Origin: Przewalskia tangutica | Taxonomy: Eukaryota > Streptophyta > Magnoliopsida > Solanales > Solanaceae | DNA: 64,000 nucleotides | Direction of reading: 5' to 3' | Assembly: GCA_029844215.1 (NCBI GenBank) | Contig: CM056733.1 | Span: forward strand, 53,147,142-53,211,141 | In this document: in pieces, positions 12,214 through 23,633 of the stretch | Numbering within the stretch: the stretch's first letter is position 1 | Layout of the letters: every line of letters starts with the position of its first letter | Program-made: the position numbers and the translations under genes | The notes under the pieces: model-generated | Databases searched by the model: none | What the model was told of the DNA's origin: nothing | What the model saw: the letters and a program-made list of their open reading frames with translations, nothing else

Positions 12214-13853
12214 CCCCCCTTAATGCAAGACTTCTTCATCCACACTTAGAGAGTTTCCAAGTCTTGAAAAATTCCCTCCCCTTTCCTTGTGAGCTCTCGG
12301 CCATGGGCTGAAATTGTGAGCTAAAGTTGTCCAAAAATTCTTAAAGTTTTAAGTGTTCTTCCTTAGAGTGTTAGGAAGATTGTGTACCAAGATTTGGAAA
12401 TATTTCACACCCCTAGCCTAGAAACCTTACCTTGGCCGAAACTTGCCATAGTTTTAGCCTAAGTGTTCTTCACTTTTTGGAGTTGGATCTTGAAGAGAAG
12501 TTGTTTAGAAACTTCTAAGGGTTGCTCGAGCGGTTGGAGCATAAGGAATTGGAGCTAAGCTTTGCTCAGATCGACTTATAATCTTAGATAATTTTGGGCT
12601 TATCGAGGTAATGATCTATGTCCTCTATCAGAATTGGATATTACATATTGTAGTAATTTAGAATTGAGTATAAGATATATTGGAAGGATGTTTATAAAGA
12701 ATTGAATCAGATTTACATTGACCGTATTTACAATAGACTTGTAGTATTATTGTAGGCGGTGTTGTACACGTCCTGTTAGGCGGTAACCCCTTTTTGGAGT
12801 TGTTGGCTTAGTAGCGCCTTGTTGAGGAGGAGATTTTTGTGGTCATGGGGAGGTGCCGAATTTTCCGTAGAATATGGAACCTTGTATTTAGAAATGTTCT
12901 ACGAAGAGAACTAGAAATTAATAGGCGTTTTATGGCCATTATAGGTGGAAGTAATACGAGTAGCGTATTCTACTGGAGGTGGAAAGGCTAGCAGGTTACA
13001 AGATTTGGAGCGTTTTGCTAATGGTCGATAATCGTCGCGAGGTATGTGAACCTCTTCCTATCTTTTCTAGCATGATATGTTGTGAACTATGTAGTACGGT
13101 AGACGTACATGTGTTAAATGAATTTGGTTGGTTTAAAACATAAAGTGTTATAACGGTTTTATGGGAAGTTTGTTATAACAACTTTATGTGGGCAAAGAAA
13201 TGGTTTGTGGTTTTTAAAAGATAAAAGACTTGATGTGAAATAATAAGGACTTGGGTTGTGTTAAAAAGTTGTGAAACCGCTTTAATGAGAAATGGGTAAT
13301 TGGGTTTTAAAAGGAATAATGTTATATTGATTTGGAAATGAGGACAAGTATCGAACAAACCATCTGCGGATTAATAAAGAAAAATGTATTGACTAATTAA
13401 TTATCATTAAAACCGAGAAACCTCCATCTGCATAAGCTAAGATAAGAAAAATTGTATTACATTTTCTAGATCATGGTTGCTTTAATAAGATTGTTATAAA
13501 CAAGAATAACCTACTCACATAAGGCATATGTTACTCAAATTGTTTTAAAAGAGAATTATGTTATTAAGTGATTAAGACTATGAACTACTGAAACCTTTCA
13601 AAATAATTAGGCAAACTTGAACTTTTGGAAAAGAAGGTTGTTACTTGTCTTTAAAAAGGGAAATTATTTTGGTTTACTTAAAATAATAGTTACTCGCTTT
13701 TGGATACTACGAGTGTTGGTATCAGGTGACTTCTTGTGAAAGAATGGATATTTGTAGGAGAATTGAAGTATGGTAATTTGTTTGTGCTTGCTTGTGATAG
13801 CCTTGTTGTGTAAAAGTTGTATTCCTATGCTACCGCGTCTCGATGGAGGCCGG

Positions 13854-14300
13854 TATATTGTTATTGTTGTTACATGGACATGTCCGCACCGTCGCAGACT
13901 CCGGCACGCGTTACGCGGGCGTTAATCACCCAGATATTGTTATTGTTGTTACATGGACATGTCGCACCGGCGCAATTCCGGCATGCGCCACGCGCGGGTT
14001 AATCACCCGGTATATTGTTATTGTTGTTACATGGACATACGCCGCACCGGCGCAGACCGCATGTGGTCACGCGCAGGTTGATTACCCGATATATTGTTAT
14101 TGTTGTTACATGGACATGCTCGCACCGTCTGCAGCACTCCGGCATGTGGCCACGCGCGGTTGATTACCCGATATATTGTTATTGTTGTTACATGGACATG
14201 CTCGCACCGATGAAGAATTGCAGGCATGTACGCGCTGGCAGGTTGATTACGGTATCGTTATCGCAACCGACATGTCTACACCGATGGAGAATTCCGGCAT
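13854..14300 (+). repeat. Tandem array in Gypsy-1 3' LTR
   Basis: Same unit as at 8634. Starts at about 13854, 13933, 14011, 14090 and 14172, with a degenerate sixth near 14253. It has fewer units than the 5' LTR array, and the GC-rich part differs by many small indels. Confidence 0.85.
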
Positions 14301-14907
14301 GTGGCCATGACGGGCATGATTGATATTGTGGGCGTTAGACCTGGTTATAATTGAGTGATGACTTTGAGGCGTGAGTCCCCGCTTGACATGATCGCTTTTA
14401 TGTTATGATCGTAGTTTGGTTATCATATATGTCTCTGCTTTATATAGACTACTATGATTTCATTTACATTATTTTCGCCACATACTGTACTGTTGTCGAC
14501 CTCCTTCGGGCCGCGTTCATGTCGCGGTAGAGGTACTTTCGGTTGTTGATCCTCGCCATAGGATCACAGATCAGCGTATTAGGAAGTTCCGCTTTCTCCG
14601 AGGCTTATCTTTTGTATGTTTCGAGTTGTAGGTTCTTGTACATTCAGGTATGGCGGGCCCCGTCCGTCATAGTTGTTGTTACACTCTTAGAGGTCTGTAG
14701 TACTGTTGTGGGCAGGGTTTGTAAAGGATGTAACTGTTCAAATTTTCTGTATATATGCAAGAAGGCAACCGTTTCGGTTAGCCTGTTTTCTTATGTTGTA
14801 TCTTGTTTCCTGTTTAAGTTTTTATTTCCGTTGATTTTCTCTGATGTTGTATCACTAGGGTGCCCGGGGTAAGGCACCAGTCGCGGGCCCGAGGTCGGGT
14901 CGTGACA

Positions 14908-15217
14908 TACTTGATTTCACAAACCATTCTAAGTCTTAGAGATTTAGTCTTACAATATCCTCCCGAACCTCTGTCGAATTTTCTAGCTTTTTGAATGAGG
15001 AAATACATCGGAGTCTAGAACTTGCAATCGAGGAACAGTTGCGTGCTCACCCTCAGATATACGAAAAGATTCCAGATTTAATCAAATCGTAAATTTTCGT
15101 TCGAAGTATTATATGTATGTTTAACATTGCATAATAATCCTGCAGTTCGTCGTTTGTTGGATTTGAAACTAAAATCTACAAATTTCAATGCGTACACGAA
15201 CCCAGCAAAATCCTACA
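14908..15217 (+). mobile_element. Right arm of the LTR split by Gypsy-1
   Basis: Starts with the second TACTT and ends in CCTACA just before a primer site, so it is the downstream end of the LTR that begins near 5251. An open frame of about 44 codons closes at 15090-15092 (ending EKIPDLIKS). I do not recognise it. Confidence 0.6.
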
Positions 15218-15218
15218 G

Positions 15219-15230
15219 TGGTATCAGAGT
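15219..15230 (+). other. tRNA-Met-type primer binding site
   Basis: TGGTATCAGAGT, one base after the LTR end. It shows the split LTR is a 5' LTR of a plus-strand element. Only about 200 bases of its inside remain before another repeat begins at 15434. Confidence 0.75.
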
Positions 15231-15433
15231 CTGGGCTATTTTGTATGATTATGTAATGATTGTTAATGATAATATGAGTTAGGGTTTATTTGAATCTAAA
15301 TTTTATGTCGTTTAGAAGCTTTAAAACCTAATGTCTTTAGAATATATAATCCTTATCTCTTGAACTGTTAAACAATGATGTAATCGAGGAAGTCATTCCA
15401 ATCTAACTCTTCTAAGTTAATGTGCATAACCGG

Positions 15434-16545
15434 TGTCGCACCCGCTTTTTCTGCGGTCTTGACGTATGCCGGTGATTCATGAATTAAATCATCGTTTTTA
15501 AGGAGTCGTCAACTAATTATTAGGGTGAATTAGGACACTTAATTTATTGCAATAAAAAATACAGCAATTGATCTCCATATAACTGGTCTACAAAATTTAT
15601 GAGATTCTGGGTAAGAGTTTTCTATTATAATAAAGGGAAGGGGTTAGATATCCTTTAAGATCCACTAACATGTGGTTGTCCGATAAAACTTAGGCTTATT
15701 TATCATGTTTTAGAAAACATACGTTTTGAAAATATGCAGTTTAATAAAAGGACGTTGCAAAAGATGCGTTAGAGAATATATACAAAAGCAGTTTTTATGT
15801 AAAATGACATATATTTAGTTTGATAAAGTATGGTAAAATGCAATATGAAAATTGAGTTTTGATAGACTATAACATGATTTTATTTCATGACAAAGTAGAT
15901 ATAGTATAAAAATAAACTAGTGTTTTGAAAGTATGAGCGACGAACCTAAAATAAATAAAACTAACATTTTGGAAATATGAGTGACGGTCATAAATAAACT
16001 AGCGATTTCCGATTTAAATCTACCCTTACTAAGTTATTAAATTTAAATTTACCTATTCTAAGCAATTAATAATTATACAAGTACAAATAATTAAATTACA
16101 ATAGAAAATAAAATAAAACTAAATTAAAGAAAATAAGGACAACAATAATAAATCATCTCCGAGGGTATCGTCAACACTCATAAGTATTCCTCGCAATCTG
16201 TCAAGAACAAATGGTTAGAATAATCAAATACAAATAACTTCGGATCCATACCCAAAATAATAAATGTTTTGAATACAGAGGGCTCAGACTTAATTTTTTG
16301 TAAAAAAGACATTCCAATCATGTCGTGGCTGCGAACTAATGACTCGTCAGTCAATATAGTTGTCTCACCAATGCAAGTTGGTTTCTCGTAGATGTGTGAG
16401 AATCCATAAGTCTCATCATCGCCCTTTTCCGAAGGAAAGCAAACCGAGGGACAACCTTTTCGGAAGGGTCATGGCCTCAAATTCGATTTCATGGCCTAAG
16501 TGTAGTATCATATTCAAATCAGTATTATACCAAAACGAAGGGACA
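15434..16545 (-). mobile_element. Diverged Ogre/Tat-like LTR fragment
   Basis: From TGTCGCACCC at 15434 the sequence follows 33940-34500 at a distance. Shared phrases include GGAGTCGTCAACTAATTATT, GTGAATTAGGACACT, GAGATTCTGGGTAAG and GGGAAGGGGTTAG. It is therefore the 3' end of a minus-strand LTR related to the Ogre-like element but much older. No coding sequence is seen, and similarity fades before about 16500. Confidence 0.65.
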
Positions 16546-16549
16546 CGGC

Positions 16550-16720
16550 TAGAGATGTCAATTGGGTAGGTTAGGGAGGGTTAGGGCAGGGTAAGTCTTG
16601 ACTTGCTAAGGATTTGACCCGCCCTGCCCTATTTAGCAATTTTCAGAAAATATGCCTTGCATTGTCCTGCCCCGCTAAGCCCTGCCATGCCCCGCCCCGT
16701 TTATGTCATATTTTATTTCT
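16550..16720 (+). mobile_element. Possible hAT-type transposon terminus
   Basis: TAGAGATGTCAATTGGG followed by G-rich then C-rich subterminal sequence (AGGGCAGGG facing CCCTGCCCT) resembles the ends of plant hAT elements. No matching opposite end or 8-bp duplication was found, so it would be a fragment. Confidence 0.35.
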
Positions 16721-18109
16721 CATCTTTATTTTAACTTTAATGTATAAGAGTATGGTTATTCATCTTTCTAAAGTTTTTTGTTGTTGTTAATAATAGCATT
16801 TATCAAATTCTTGTGTTATGTGCTTGAAGTCATCTTCTTTTTGTTTTTAACATTAAATTCATTAGCAATGTTTGGCATAAAACTTGAATTAGTATTTAGT
16901 TCTTGTGCTAGTATTCAAACGCACTTTCGTAGATACTAGTACATACATAAGAAACAATTTTCATTTTACAAACCTAGCACATAAATTGTTGGGCAGTGAA
17001 TCATGACATTAAAGCATATAAATATGCCAAGCAACTTTACAGCGCGCGCACAAATTCTTTTATCTAAAGAAAATTATTTCGTGAGGAATTAGCACCGCAG
17101 TTCTAGGTAAAGGCACCACGGTGCCGACGCGTATTTTTAGAAAAGTTGGGTCGAAATTGGACAAGGGTAAAAGGGTCCGAAGCAAGGTTTTTCTCAGATA
17201 TGAATACCCTTAAACCATGTCATTATTTGAAATCATACTTTGGAGAGGAGAACGACGGCTACAAGCGACAATTGGAGACATCTTATTGTTCAAGTTATTT
17301 TCTTTCATTTACTTTATTTCAGTTTATGTTGAATTTTGTATTAGTTCTTGACATGACAATGTTTAGGAGCTAATTACTTTAGTAGGGTTTCCATCGAATC
17401 TTCTTGAAGCTCTTTCATATAGTTAATGCATTAGTTATTGATTTCTTCTTCAACGTATTAAGATCTATTCAATATTGTTATGATTGCTTGATAATTAACT
17501 AGCTATTAATGTCATCACTTATATGATTTCGAATCAAAAGTCTGAAAAGTGAGATTTGAATGTGCTGTAATTGTCTAGACATAGGTTAAAATCGTGGACG
17601 AAAGTACCCCGATACTTGTGTAGTAATTAAAGGTTATTGTTCTTAATCCTCCTATGTGGTAAAATCTATCATAGAAATATAGAAGGTTTCTGCATAAGGT
17701 TGAGCTTTTGTATGTCCTAACCGGAATATAAGTAGCTCACTGGATATATGGCACCGCGGTGCCTCTAGACAGGACCGCGGTGCCTTCGACGGTGTTTCAG
17801 TTTCGGACTTTCGGCAATTTTTACGCCTAGGTGCTAATTTTCCTGACCGCGGTTCCATGGCACCGCGGTGCTACTTGGCCAGGCACCGCGATGCCTCTCT
17901 GATTTCTGTCCGGATTGTACCAGATTTCTTCTGTTCTTTTTGAAATTTCTTAGGCTTCATTCTTTGGGTTGTGCTTGTGCAATTTTCATCCTCAGTTAAG
18001 TTCATTTCATCGTCAAAAATAGTATCTTCTCCTTTATGACCGCTAAAAATGAAAGAAAAACACACATAACACTATACTAAACGCAAAATAAATGAGTTAA
18101 ATACTAACT
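16721..18109. other. Unassigned stretch without a supported gene
   Basis: AT-rich and non-coding in appearance. Short frames, such as 17146-17373 on plus and 17652-17858 or 17871-18065 on minus, match nothing I know. Its one notable content is the set of CCGCGG palindromes at 17750-17896. Confidence 0.45.
17750..17896. repeat. Cluster of GGCACCGCGGTGCC palindromes
   Basis: A perfect 14-bp palindrome lies at 17750-17763. Close variants lie at 17772-17784, 17845-17856, 17859-17871 and 17881-17896, and a more distant one, GGCACCACGGTGCC, at 17112-17125. Spacing is irregular, so this is a dispersed motif and not a simple tandem array. Confidence 0.75.
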
Positions 18110-18695
18110 AAAAAGGACTCAAAAATGTATACAAAATACACTTAACAACCACAGAAGGTATCCTGTTCATAATATACACATCAGGCTCTACACAGTCTCC
18201 CCAGAATCTTGCTGGTAATTTGCTCTGAAATTTGATGGCTCTTGCAATTTCTAAGATGTGTCTATGATTCCTTTCCACTACTCCATTCTGTTGAGGACTA
18301 TAAGGACAGGAAGTTTGATGTATAATTCCTAGTTGTGTAAATAAATCCTTACAGGAGTTGTTACTGAATTCTGAGCCATTATCAGATCTAACACATTTAG
18401 CAGGTGTATCAAATTGTGTCTTAATCATCAACCACAACTCCTTAAGAACAGTAGCAACATCATATTTAACATGTAAGAGAAACACCAATTTCCAGCGAGT
18501 GAAATCATTTAATACAGTCAGAAAGTACCTTATACCAGTATAGGTAGGAACCCTGTTTGGCCCCCAAACATCAAGATGCAACAACTCAAAAGGAAACTCA
18601 GTCCTAGCTAGTAGAGAAAGGTACCCTGGTTTGTCTAGCCATGGGACATATTTCACAATGCTGAATTGTAAAGCTAGAATTATTATTGAAAGCAC
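18108..18695 (-). pseudogene. Copia-1 integrase core fragment
   Basis: Integrase inserts the DNA copy into the genome. The 195-residue frame shows the rve fold motifs in order: LLHLDVWGP with the first catalytic Asp, VRSDNGSEF with the second, and the typical CPYSPQQNGVVERNHRHILE with the catalytic Glu. Upstream sequence holds a zinc-finger remnant (RRLGHVP near 18720) in another frame with stops. After DVYIMNRIPS the family pattern is lost, marking the truncation of the element. The first part (about residues 1-20) is also in a shifted or degraded state. Confidence 0.88.
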
Positions 18696-18927
18696 TTATT
18701 TTCCTAAGTACATTCAGTGGCACATGTCCTAATCTTCTATGTCATAGATCAGTCCTCAACTCTTCTGCACTGGATGTTGACATGTGTGTTTGTGCTCTCA
18801 TTAACCTGTCATGTCTTCATGTAGATTACAACATATAAAGACCATCTACCTCTCTATCAATCTCCTTCACCTTCCCAGTAAATAGATCATGTAATACAAA
18901 AAGTCAGGAAAAATCTTGCACTACAAT

Positions 18928-19347
18928 TCATTCCTTGGTCAATTTTGATACTGAGAGTAAGTTAAACTGAAAACTTGGCACACAAAGCACATGTTTTATG
19001 AGTTTACATCCTGTCAACCTGCAATCTCTAGTCTGTGTAATAGAAGCAGTGCCTCCATTAGACAATTGAACATGTCCTGAATTTTCTGTCATATCAAGTT
19101 TCTCAATCATGTTTTTATCACCAACCATATGGTTAGTAGCTCCTGAATCTACTATCCATGGACTATTGTTATTATCATTATGAGTGCACTTACCTGCCAT
19201 ATACACTTTAGCAACTACAACATTCTCATACTGCTTGTCTGTATTTGGTCCCTTGTCCTGATTCACCATAGCTATCACTTTCTCCAACTTGTCTGGTGCA
19301 CATGTCCTCATTATGTACTGAAGTTGCTCTTGTTGAGCTGAAGACAA
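18928..19347 (-). pseudogene. Copia-1 aspartic protease region
   Basis: The 139-residue frame carries WIVDSGATNHM around residue 65, with the catalytic DSG of retroviral-type aspartic proteases, and continues to NLLSVSKLTKE, typical of the Copia protease/GAG-pre-integrase border. It overlaps the upstream zinc-knuckle frame in a different phase, so at least one frameshift separates them. It is followed by stops. Confidence 0.88.
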
Positions 19348-19754
19348 TTAGTTTCTATTTCCTTCATGATACCTCTGATTGACATCTGCAATCCTCTACT
19401 TTGTTGTTGAACCATTCCATATCCTTGCACATATCCAGACTGTTGTGGTGTCTCATACCCTTCTAGATATGGTCCCATAACTGCATTTACTTTCTTCTTT
19501 CCTTTGAAATCTGCAAGATATCCTATGAGCCTGTAGCATGTGTCTCTAATGTGTCTCTTGTTCTTGCAATAATCACAATACATCAATTTGTAGCAACCTT
19601 CTCTACTATGTCCCTTCATATGGCAATGATCACAGAAAGTATATGCATTGTACTTCTTAGGTTTGTTAAATGATGCCTTGCTTGTTAGTGCCATATTATC
19701 TGCAGAAATTTCCCAGAGATGTGTATCCTCCTGAAATGTGTTTTTGACTTTCAT
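19311..19754 (-). pseudogene. Copia-1 gag zinc-knuckle region
   Basis: Two intact CCHC knuckles of pattern CX2CX4HX4C are visible at about residues 41-72: CDHCHMKGHSREGC and CDYCKNKRHIRDTC. They bind the element RNA. Upstream, 19755-20172, is gag-like but broken. The last residues read into non-family sequence because of a frameshift toward the protease. Confidence 0.82.
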
Positions 19755-20172
19755 CCTGTGCTATCATAGCATAAGTTTGGTTTACACTAGGTGTGGGTGA
19801 CATCAACAAGATATGACTCCTTGCTTGATTGTATCCATCATTCAGCCCCATGAGGAATTCTAGTAATCACTGGTTTTCCAAGATGTAATATGTATTCTCT
19901 AGGATTCAAACACTCACATGTAGGTGGAGGTATTATCGAGTCTATTTCATCCCATAAATCTTTCATTCTAGAATAGTAGTGAGACACTGGTGAGACTGCC
20001 TGATTCTACATTGTCAATTCCTTTTTCAATTGATAGACCCTAGAGAGATTAATTTTATCAAATCTCTCCTTCCAAACATCATGCGCACTAGATCTATACA
20101 GAATTCCACTCAGCAAATTTTATCAACATTTCTCATTATCCATGACATAACCAAGGCATTGCACCTATCCCA

Positions 20173-20463
20173 CTATTTTGTGTGATTATGTCCATACATA
20201 TCACGCTTTATAGATCCATCAATAAGTCCAATCTTATTCTTCGTCATCAGTGTTAATTGTATGGCTCTACTCCACAGCGTGTAATTCCCCATACTTATTA
20301 GCTGAATCTCAATTTGAATTGCACCTGATGTATCTGATGCACTAAAAAATAATGGATGATTATGATCAATCACATTCGAGTTAGAGTTTGAACTCTCATC
20401 TAGTATTATCGAAGGCATTGTTGTTGTATCCTCCATAAATCTCTCAATCTGCAATTCTAGCAA
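20173..20463 (-). pseudogene. Copia-1 gag N-terminus
   Basis: The 96-residue frame contains HPLFFSASDTSGA and GNYTLWSRAIQLTLMTKNKI, matching the N-terminal domain of Copia gag (retrotran_gag_3 type). The true start may be the Met at residue 10 (MEDTTTMPS). The frame ends soon after IDGSIK, so the rest is shifted. Confidence 0.8.
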
Positions 20464-20723
20464 CTATTCGACGCAACAATTCCGACAGAAAAATGCAATT
20501 GAAGTATATATTGACTGAGATCAACAATATATCGATCACAAACAGATAGACCGAGATTAACGACAGATCGACCAAAGACAGATACAAAATACAGTACGAT
20601 CTAACACATTAATCAATCGATTAAACACAAAAAAACACAAATAACGATTCTCAAACCTATACAAGGTGAATCTCTCATCTTCTGCTTTTAATTCAGCAGA
20701 ATTCTCCTCGATTCGTCTTGCAT

Positions 20724-20736
20724 GACTCTGATACCA
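20724..20736 (-). other. Primer binding site, Copia-1
   Basis: TGGTATCAGAGTC on the minus strand directly abuts the LTR end. This is the initiator tRNA-Met complement. Confidence 0.88.
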
Positions 20737-21021
20737 TGTTAATTTTTCTCAATGCGATCAATATCAGTAATGCATGCACAATTCATTCTCTTTGAATAGA
20801 TGAAGAAGACGATATTAGATGAAGAAGACGATATTTTGTGAAGTCTTTTCTGTATATCTTTCCACTCCAAGTCACAAGTATTTATACTACATATTTTGCA
20901 CTATAGACCGCTATTTGAGCATATGGCTATTATTACAAATATAATCAACATGAGAAGTAACTCTACTTATGTAACTAGTGTTTGAGTATAACTAGTGTAT
21001 ATCTAATGTATATCCTCAACA
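20737..21021 (-). repeat. Copia-1 5' LTR
   Basis: 285 bases with TG...CA ends on minus: TGTTGAGGATATAC to GAAAAATTAACA. A direct repeat of about 20 bases, centred on GATGAAGAAGACGATATT, lies near 20799-20836. No second LTR copy is found in the window. Confidence 0.82.
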
Positions 21022-21217
21022 CACGTTGGCGGCAAAAATAATCGTGGAATTAATAAAAATAATCAAGAAATCATCAACAATTTTGAATTTTACCCGAATA
21101 TAGATGGATTTTCTAGTATATGATGATGTATGTTGAATCTAAGCATTTCAAGCTGTCTGCTTGTTGTCGGTGCCAAATACTTTACTGGAGAGAAAGGGAA
21201 TTTGGAAAAGACAGTAA

Positions 21218-21327
21218 GCAACAAATATCCTCTCTTATTAATCTTGACTGGTATGCGTATCCATGACGCATCACACGGATTTGCAACAAATAACCTCTCT
21301 TATTAATCTTCACTAGTATGCGTATCC
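21218..21327. repeat. 65-bp duplicated segment, target of the LINE
   Basis: About 45 bases beginning GCAACAAATA and ending TATGCGTATCC occur at 21218 and again at 21283. The sequence after the LINE (23391 onward) resumes the same pattern with CGTATCCGTGACGCA. The LINE therefore landed inside a short repeat. Confidence 0.75.
21312..21327 (+). repeat. LINE target site duplication
   Basis: ACTAGTATGCGTATCC, repeated exactly at 23390-23405 after the poly-A. Confidence 0.9.
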
Positions 21328-21905
21328 AAAAATAGAATTATTATTAAAAGAGTTAGAGAGAAGTTTCTCTCACTAGGCGAAAATGCTCTCAACATTTCTC
21401 CCTAGTCGCTCTTCGCAATCCGCCTCATTCTTATGATTTCATCTTCGATTTCATACTCCGTAAATCTAATTTCATCTTTGATTTCATGAGATTGTTCGTC
21501 TGTTCATCTTACTTGAATTTGATACGAAGTTGTTTGAGTAAATTACGGAAATTTTACATCTTGTTCGAAGATTTTTCGAAAATTGTGGAAAGATTGTTCG
21601 AGTTTATCAACTTGTCCAAAGATTGTTACGAAGATACTTCAACTTGATTAAAGATTACTCAAGAGTTGCATTATCTTCCTTCTAGCCATGAGAAAGAATA
21701 CAAAGATTTCAGCCAAAAGAATGAAAGAGATTATTTTGATTGTTCAAGATTACAAGATTCAAGATTTGAATTGAGGTTTGCATTTCCGGGCGGCCTGCGG
21801 CGGCGGTTGCTTCTCTTTCGGAGACAGCGGGTGATTCGGGGTTGTTAGCAAGTCGGGAGGTGTTCTTGGTGTGCAAGAGGTCGTGATGGTGGTCTTGGGT
21901 TGAGG

Positions 21906-22736
21906 ATGCAGCTCTTTGATTTTCCCAACCTTCCGGCGCACCTTGGGCGTCGGATTGGCGGCCACGATTCCGGTGAGCCTCACGACTATGGAGAGATTGC
22001 GGATCTTGATAGGGATCCCGGGTCAAAAGTGGGTATGGAGGGTGGTTCCGGGTTGCAGGAGGGTGGTGTTGATGTTCAGGGTTGGTGGTTTGAATCCTTG
22101 GGTCTCCGATCCTTGGCTTCTGAGTTCAAAGAGACTTTTCCGGCGGCCACTTTGGATGCCAAGGTGATAGCGGGTCTCGAGGTTGGTCACGGGTTGATTG
22201 CGGGTCATGAGGGTGGTCATGGGTCTTTGGGGAAGTCCATGGGTCACCAGCCTTTGGTTGTTGAGTTCGACATTGTTTCTTTTCCAATTGGCCTTGGAAA
22301 TGCTAAGGTTTTAGGCCAGGGGTTTCCTATCCAATGGAGGTCTAGGAATTTGATGCATTCAATGGGTGCGGATGTCAATGGCACGCCTCATTCAATTGCT
22401 TCGGTTTTCAATGGCACGCATCATTCATTAGGTGCAACTTTCGGGGTTGAGTTTGTTGGGAATTCAAGTGTTGCGGTTTCCGAAACGTCACCCATTTTTG
22501 AGGGGTTGACGGGTAGCATGGGTGGGCACGGGTTGATGGCGGTTCTTGAGGGTGGTTCCGGGTCGAAGGAGGGTCGGAAGGGTGGTCAGCTGATTGGTCT
22601 TTATGGTGGTCACGTGTCAAGGCCGGAGCCCAGGTCATCGGTTGAGTTGTTGGGTCGGTTGGTTCAATTCCCATGGCTCTTGGTTGTACAAACCGTGCGG
22701 AATTTGAACGACTACTCTTCAAACGAGACTTGGTAA
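21906..22736 (+). pseudogene. LINE ORF1-like frame
   Basis: 276 codons from ATG at 21906, Gly-rich, with repeated GG(S/H)G-type motifs such as GHEGGHGSLGK and EGGSGSKEG. In plant L1 elements ORF1 precedes ORF2 and encodes an RNA-binding protein. Here I infer ORF1 from position only, as I see no recognisable RNA-binding domain. The same frame is open upstream from 21666 except for a TAG at 21846, and downstream at 22833-23063 after stops at 22734 and about 22797. The original ORF1 may therefore have spanned 21666-23063 and be interrupted. Confidence 0.55.
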
Positions 22737-23209
22737 CTTGGGAATTTAATAAATGAGAGTACCAAGGAAACATCTCATTCAATAGGGCTTGAAACTTGAT
22801 AAGGGTGGAGTGCAGGTGGGTCTACTCTTCTTTTGAAGTCAAAAGTTGCGGAAACCATAGGCAACTCGTCAAAGAGGTTTGGTAACTTGATGGCTACGAA
22901 ACAGGCGGCTACATTTCAAATGAGTCTTGGAAGAGCAACTAATGTGGAATTTGAAGGATCATTCTTTTCCAAGAAGCCTAAAGTCCGACCTTGTTTGACC
23001 AACAAAGCACTTAATCTTGGGGACATGAGCCATTTATGGCAACCATTCCCAATGATGCACTAGTCTTGATTTCCCCACGAATCCAACTATTGCACCTACC
23101 GTCTGCAAATGATACTAGGGAGTCACAACAAATTAAGGAGCCTAATCCAACGAATGAAAGTCCAAGTACGAAGATTGGAAGAGTATTTCACTACCCCCCG
23201 ATTACTTAA

Positions 23210-23245
23210 ATGAAGATACTATCTTGGAATGTCCCGGATAGATAG
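23210..23245 (+). pseudogene. LINE ORF2 start, cut after eight codons
   Basis: ATG AAG ATA CTA TCT TGG AAT GTC encodes MKILSWNV, the usual start of plant LINE ORF2 endonuclease (family pattern MKILSWN-RG). The next codons, PDR and a TAG, do not fit, so the deletion joint is about 23232-23235 and 3' tail sequence follows. Confidence 0.78.
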
Positions 23246-23369
23246 CATTTAATTTTCATGTTGAAGTTTATTTTCTTGTTCTTGTTTACGTTGAGGATTG
23301 AGAACCCTCAACGACTGATTGTAGCTTCCTGAGCTTTTCTTTTTAGTAATAATATTTGCATTTACCCGG

Positions 23370-23390
23370 GAAAAAAAAAAAAAAAAAAAA
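23370..23390 (+). other. LINE poly-A tail
   Basis: About 20 A residues after TTTACCCGGG. The last A also begins the target duplication. Confidence 0.9.
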
Positions 23391-23633
23391 CTAGTATGCG
23401 TATCCGTGACGCATGGCGTGAATGATATTAATTATTTTCACACTACACATTAATTGCAACAAATAATAATCTAAAGAAAGGAAAATGCACTCAGTTTATG
23501 AATTTCTATTTGATAATATTTTCTCACAATAATTTATCTAGTTACAGTAGATGTAACTTTTAATAACAGAGGTTATAACCAAATTTATTATTATTTTTAC
23601 ATCATCATTTTGATTTACATTATCATTTATAAT

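Larger units (their letters stand above)
6463..14907 (+). mobile_element. Gypsy-1: complete non-autonomous Gypsy element with gag remnant only
   Basis: An 8.4-kb LTR retrotransposon bounded by TACTT duplications. It has a 5' LTR 6463-9752, primer site 9757-9769, gag pseudogene 9956-10615, non-coding stretch to the purine tract 11679-11688, and 3' LTR 11689-14907. The inside is only 1936 bases. There is no protease, reverse transcriptase, RNase H or integrase, so it could move only with enzymes from another element. The layout fits the class called TR-GAG. The long LTR and tRNA-Met primer suggest the Tekay/Del lineage, but no pol domain is present to test this. Confidence 0.88.
11689..14907 (+). 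repeat. Gypsy-1 3' LTR
   Basis: 3219 bases, TGTTACACCCCG to CGTGACA, followed by the TACTT duplication. It has the same parts as the 5' LTR, but the C run is 4 instead of 13, the hairpin is damaged and the tandem array is shorter. Confidence 0.9.
18110..21021 (-). mobile_element. Copia-1: 3'-truncated Copia element, minus strand
   Basis: From right to left: 5' LTR 20737-21021, tRNA-Met primer site, gag N-terminus, zinc knuckles, protease and integrase core. Protein order gag-PR-IN before RT is diagnostic for Copia. Similarity stops about 18130 within the integrase C-terminal part. Reverse transcriptase, RNase H and the 3' LTR are absent. All frames are broken. Confidence 0.88.
21328..23389 (+). 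mobile_element. LINE with most of ORF2 deleted
   Basis: A 2.06-kb element ending in a poly-A of about 20 and flanked by the 16-bp duplication ACTAGTATGCGTATCC (21312-21327 and 23390-23405), as target-primed reverse transcription makes. It holds a leader, an ORF1-like frame, the first codons of ORF2 (MKILSWNV) at 23210, then directly the 3' untranslated tail. Endonuclease and reverse transcriptase are missing. Because both ends and the duplication are intact, the deleted form itself may have transposed with borrowed LINE proteins. Confidence 0.82.

Noticed and set aside
17146..17373. 75-codon plus frame as a small gene
   Set aside because: No recognisable motif, AT-rich C-terminal half, no promoter or context evidence.
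21709..22782. Minus-strand frames across the LINE as genes
   Set aside because: They are antisense to a GC-rich LINE frame with correct orientation relative to the poly-A.
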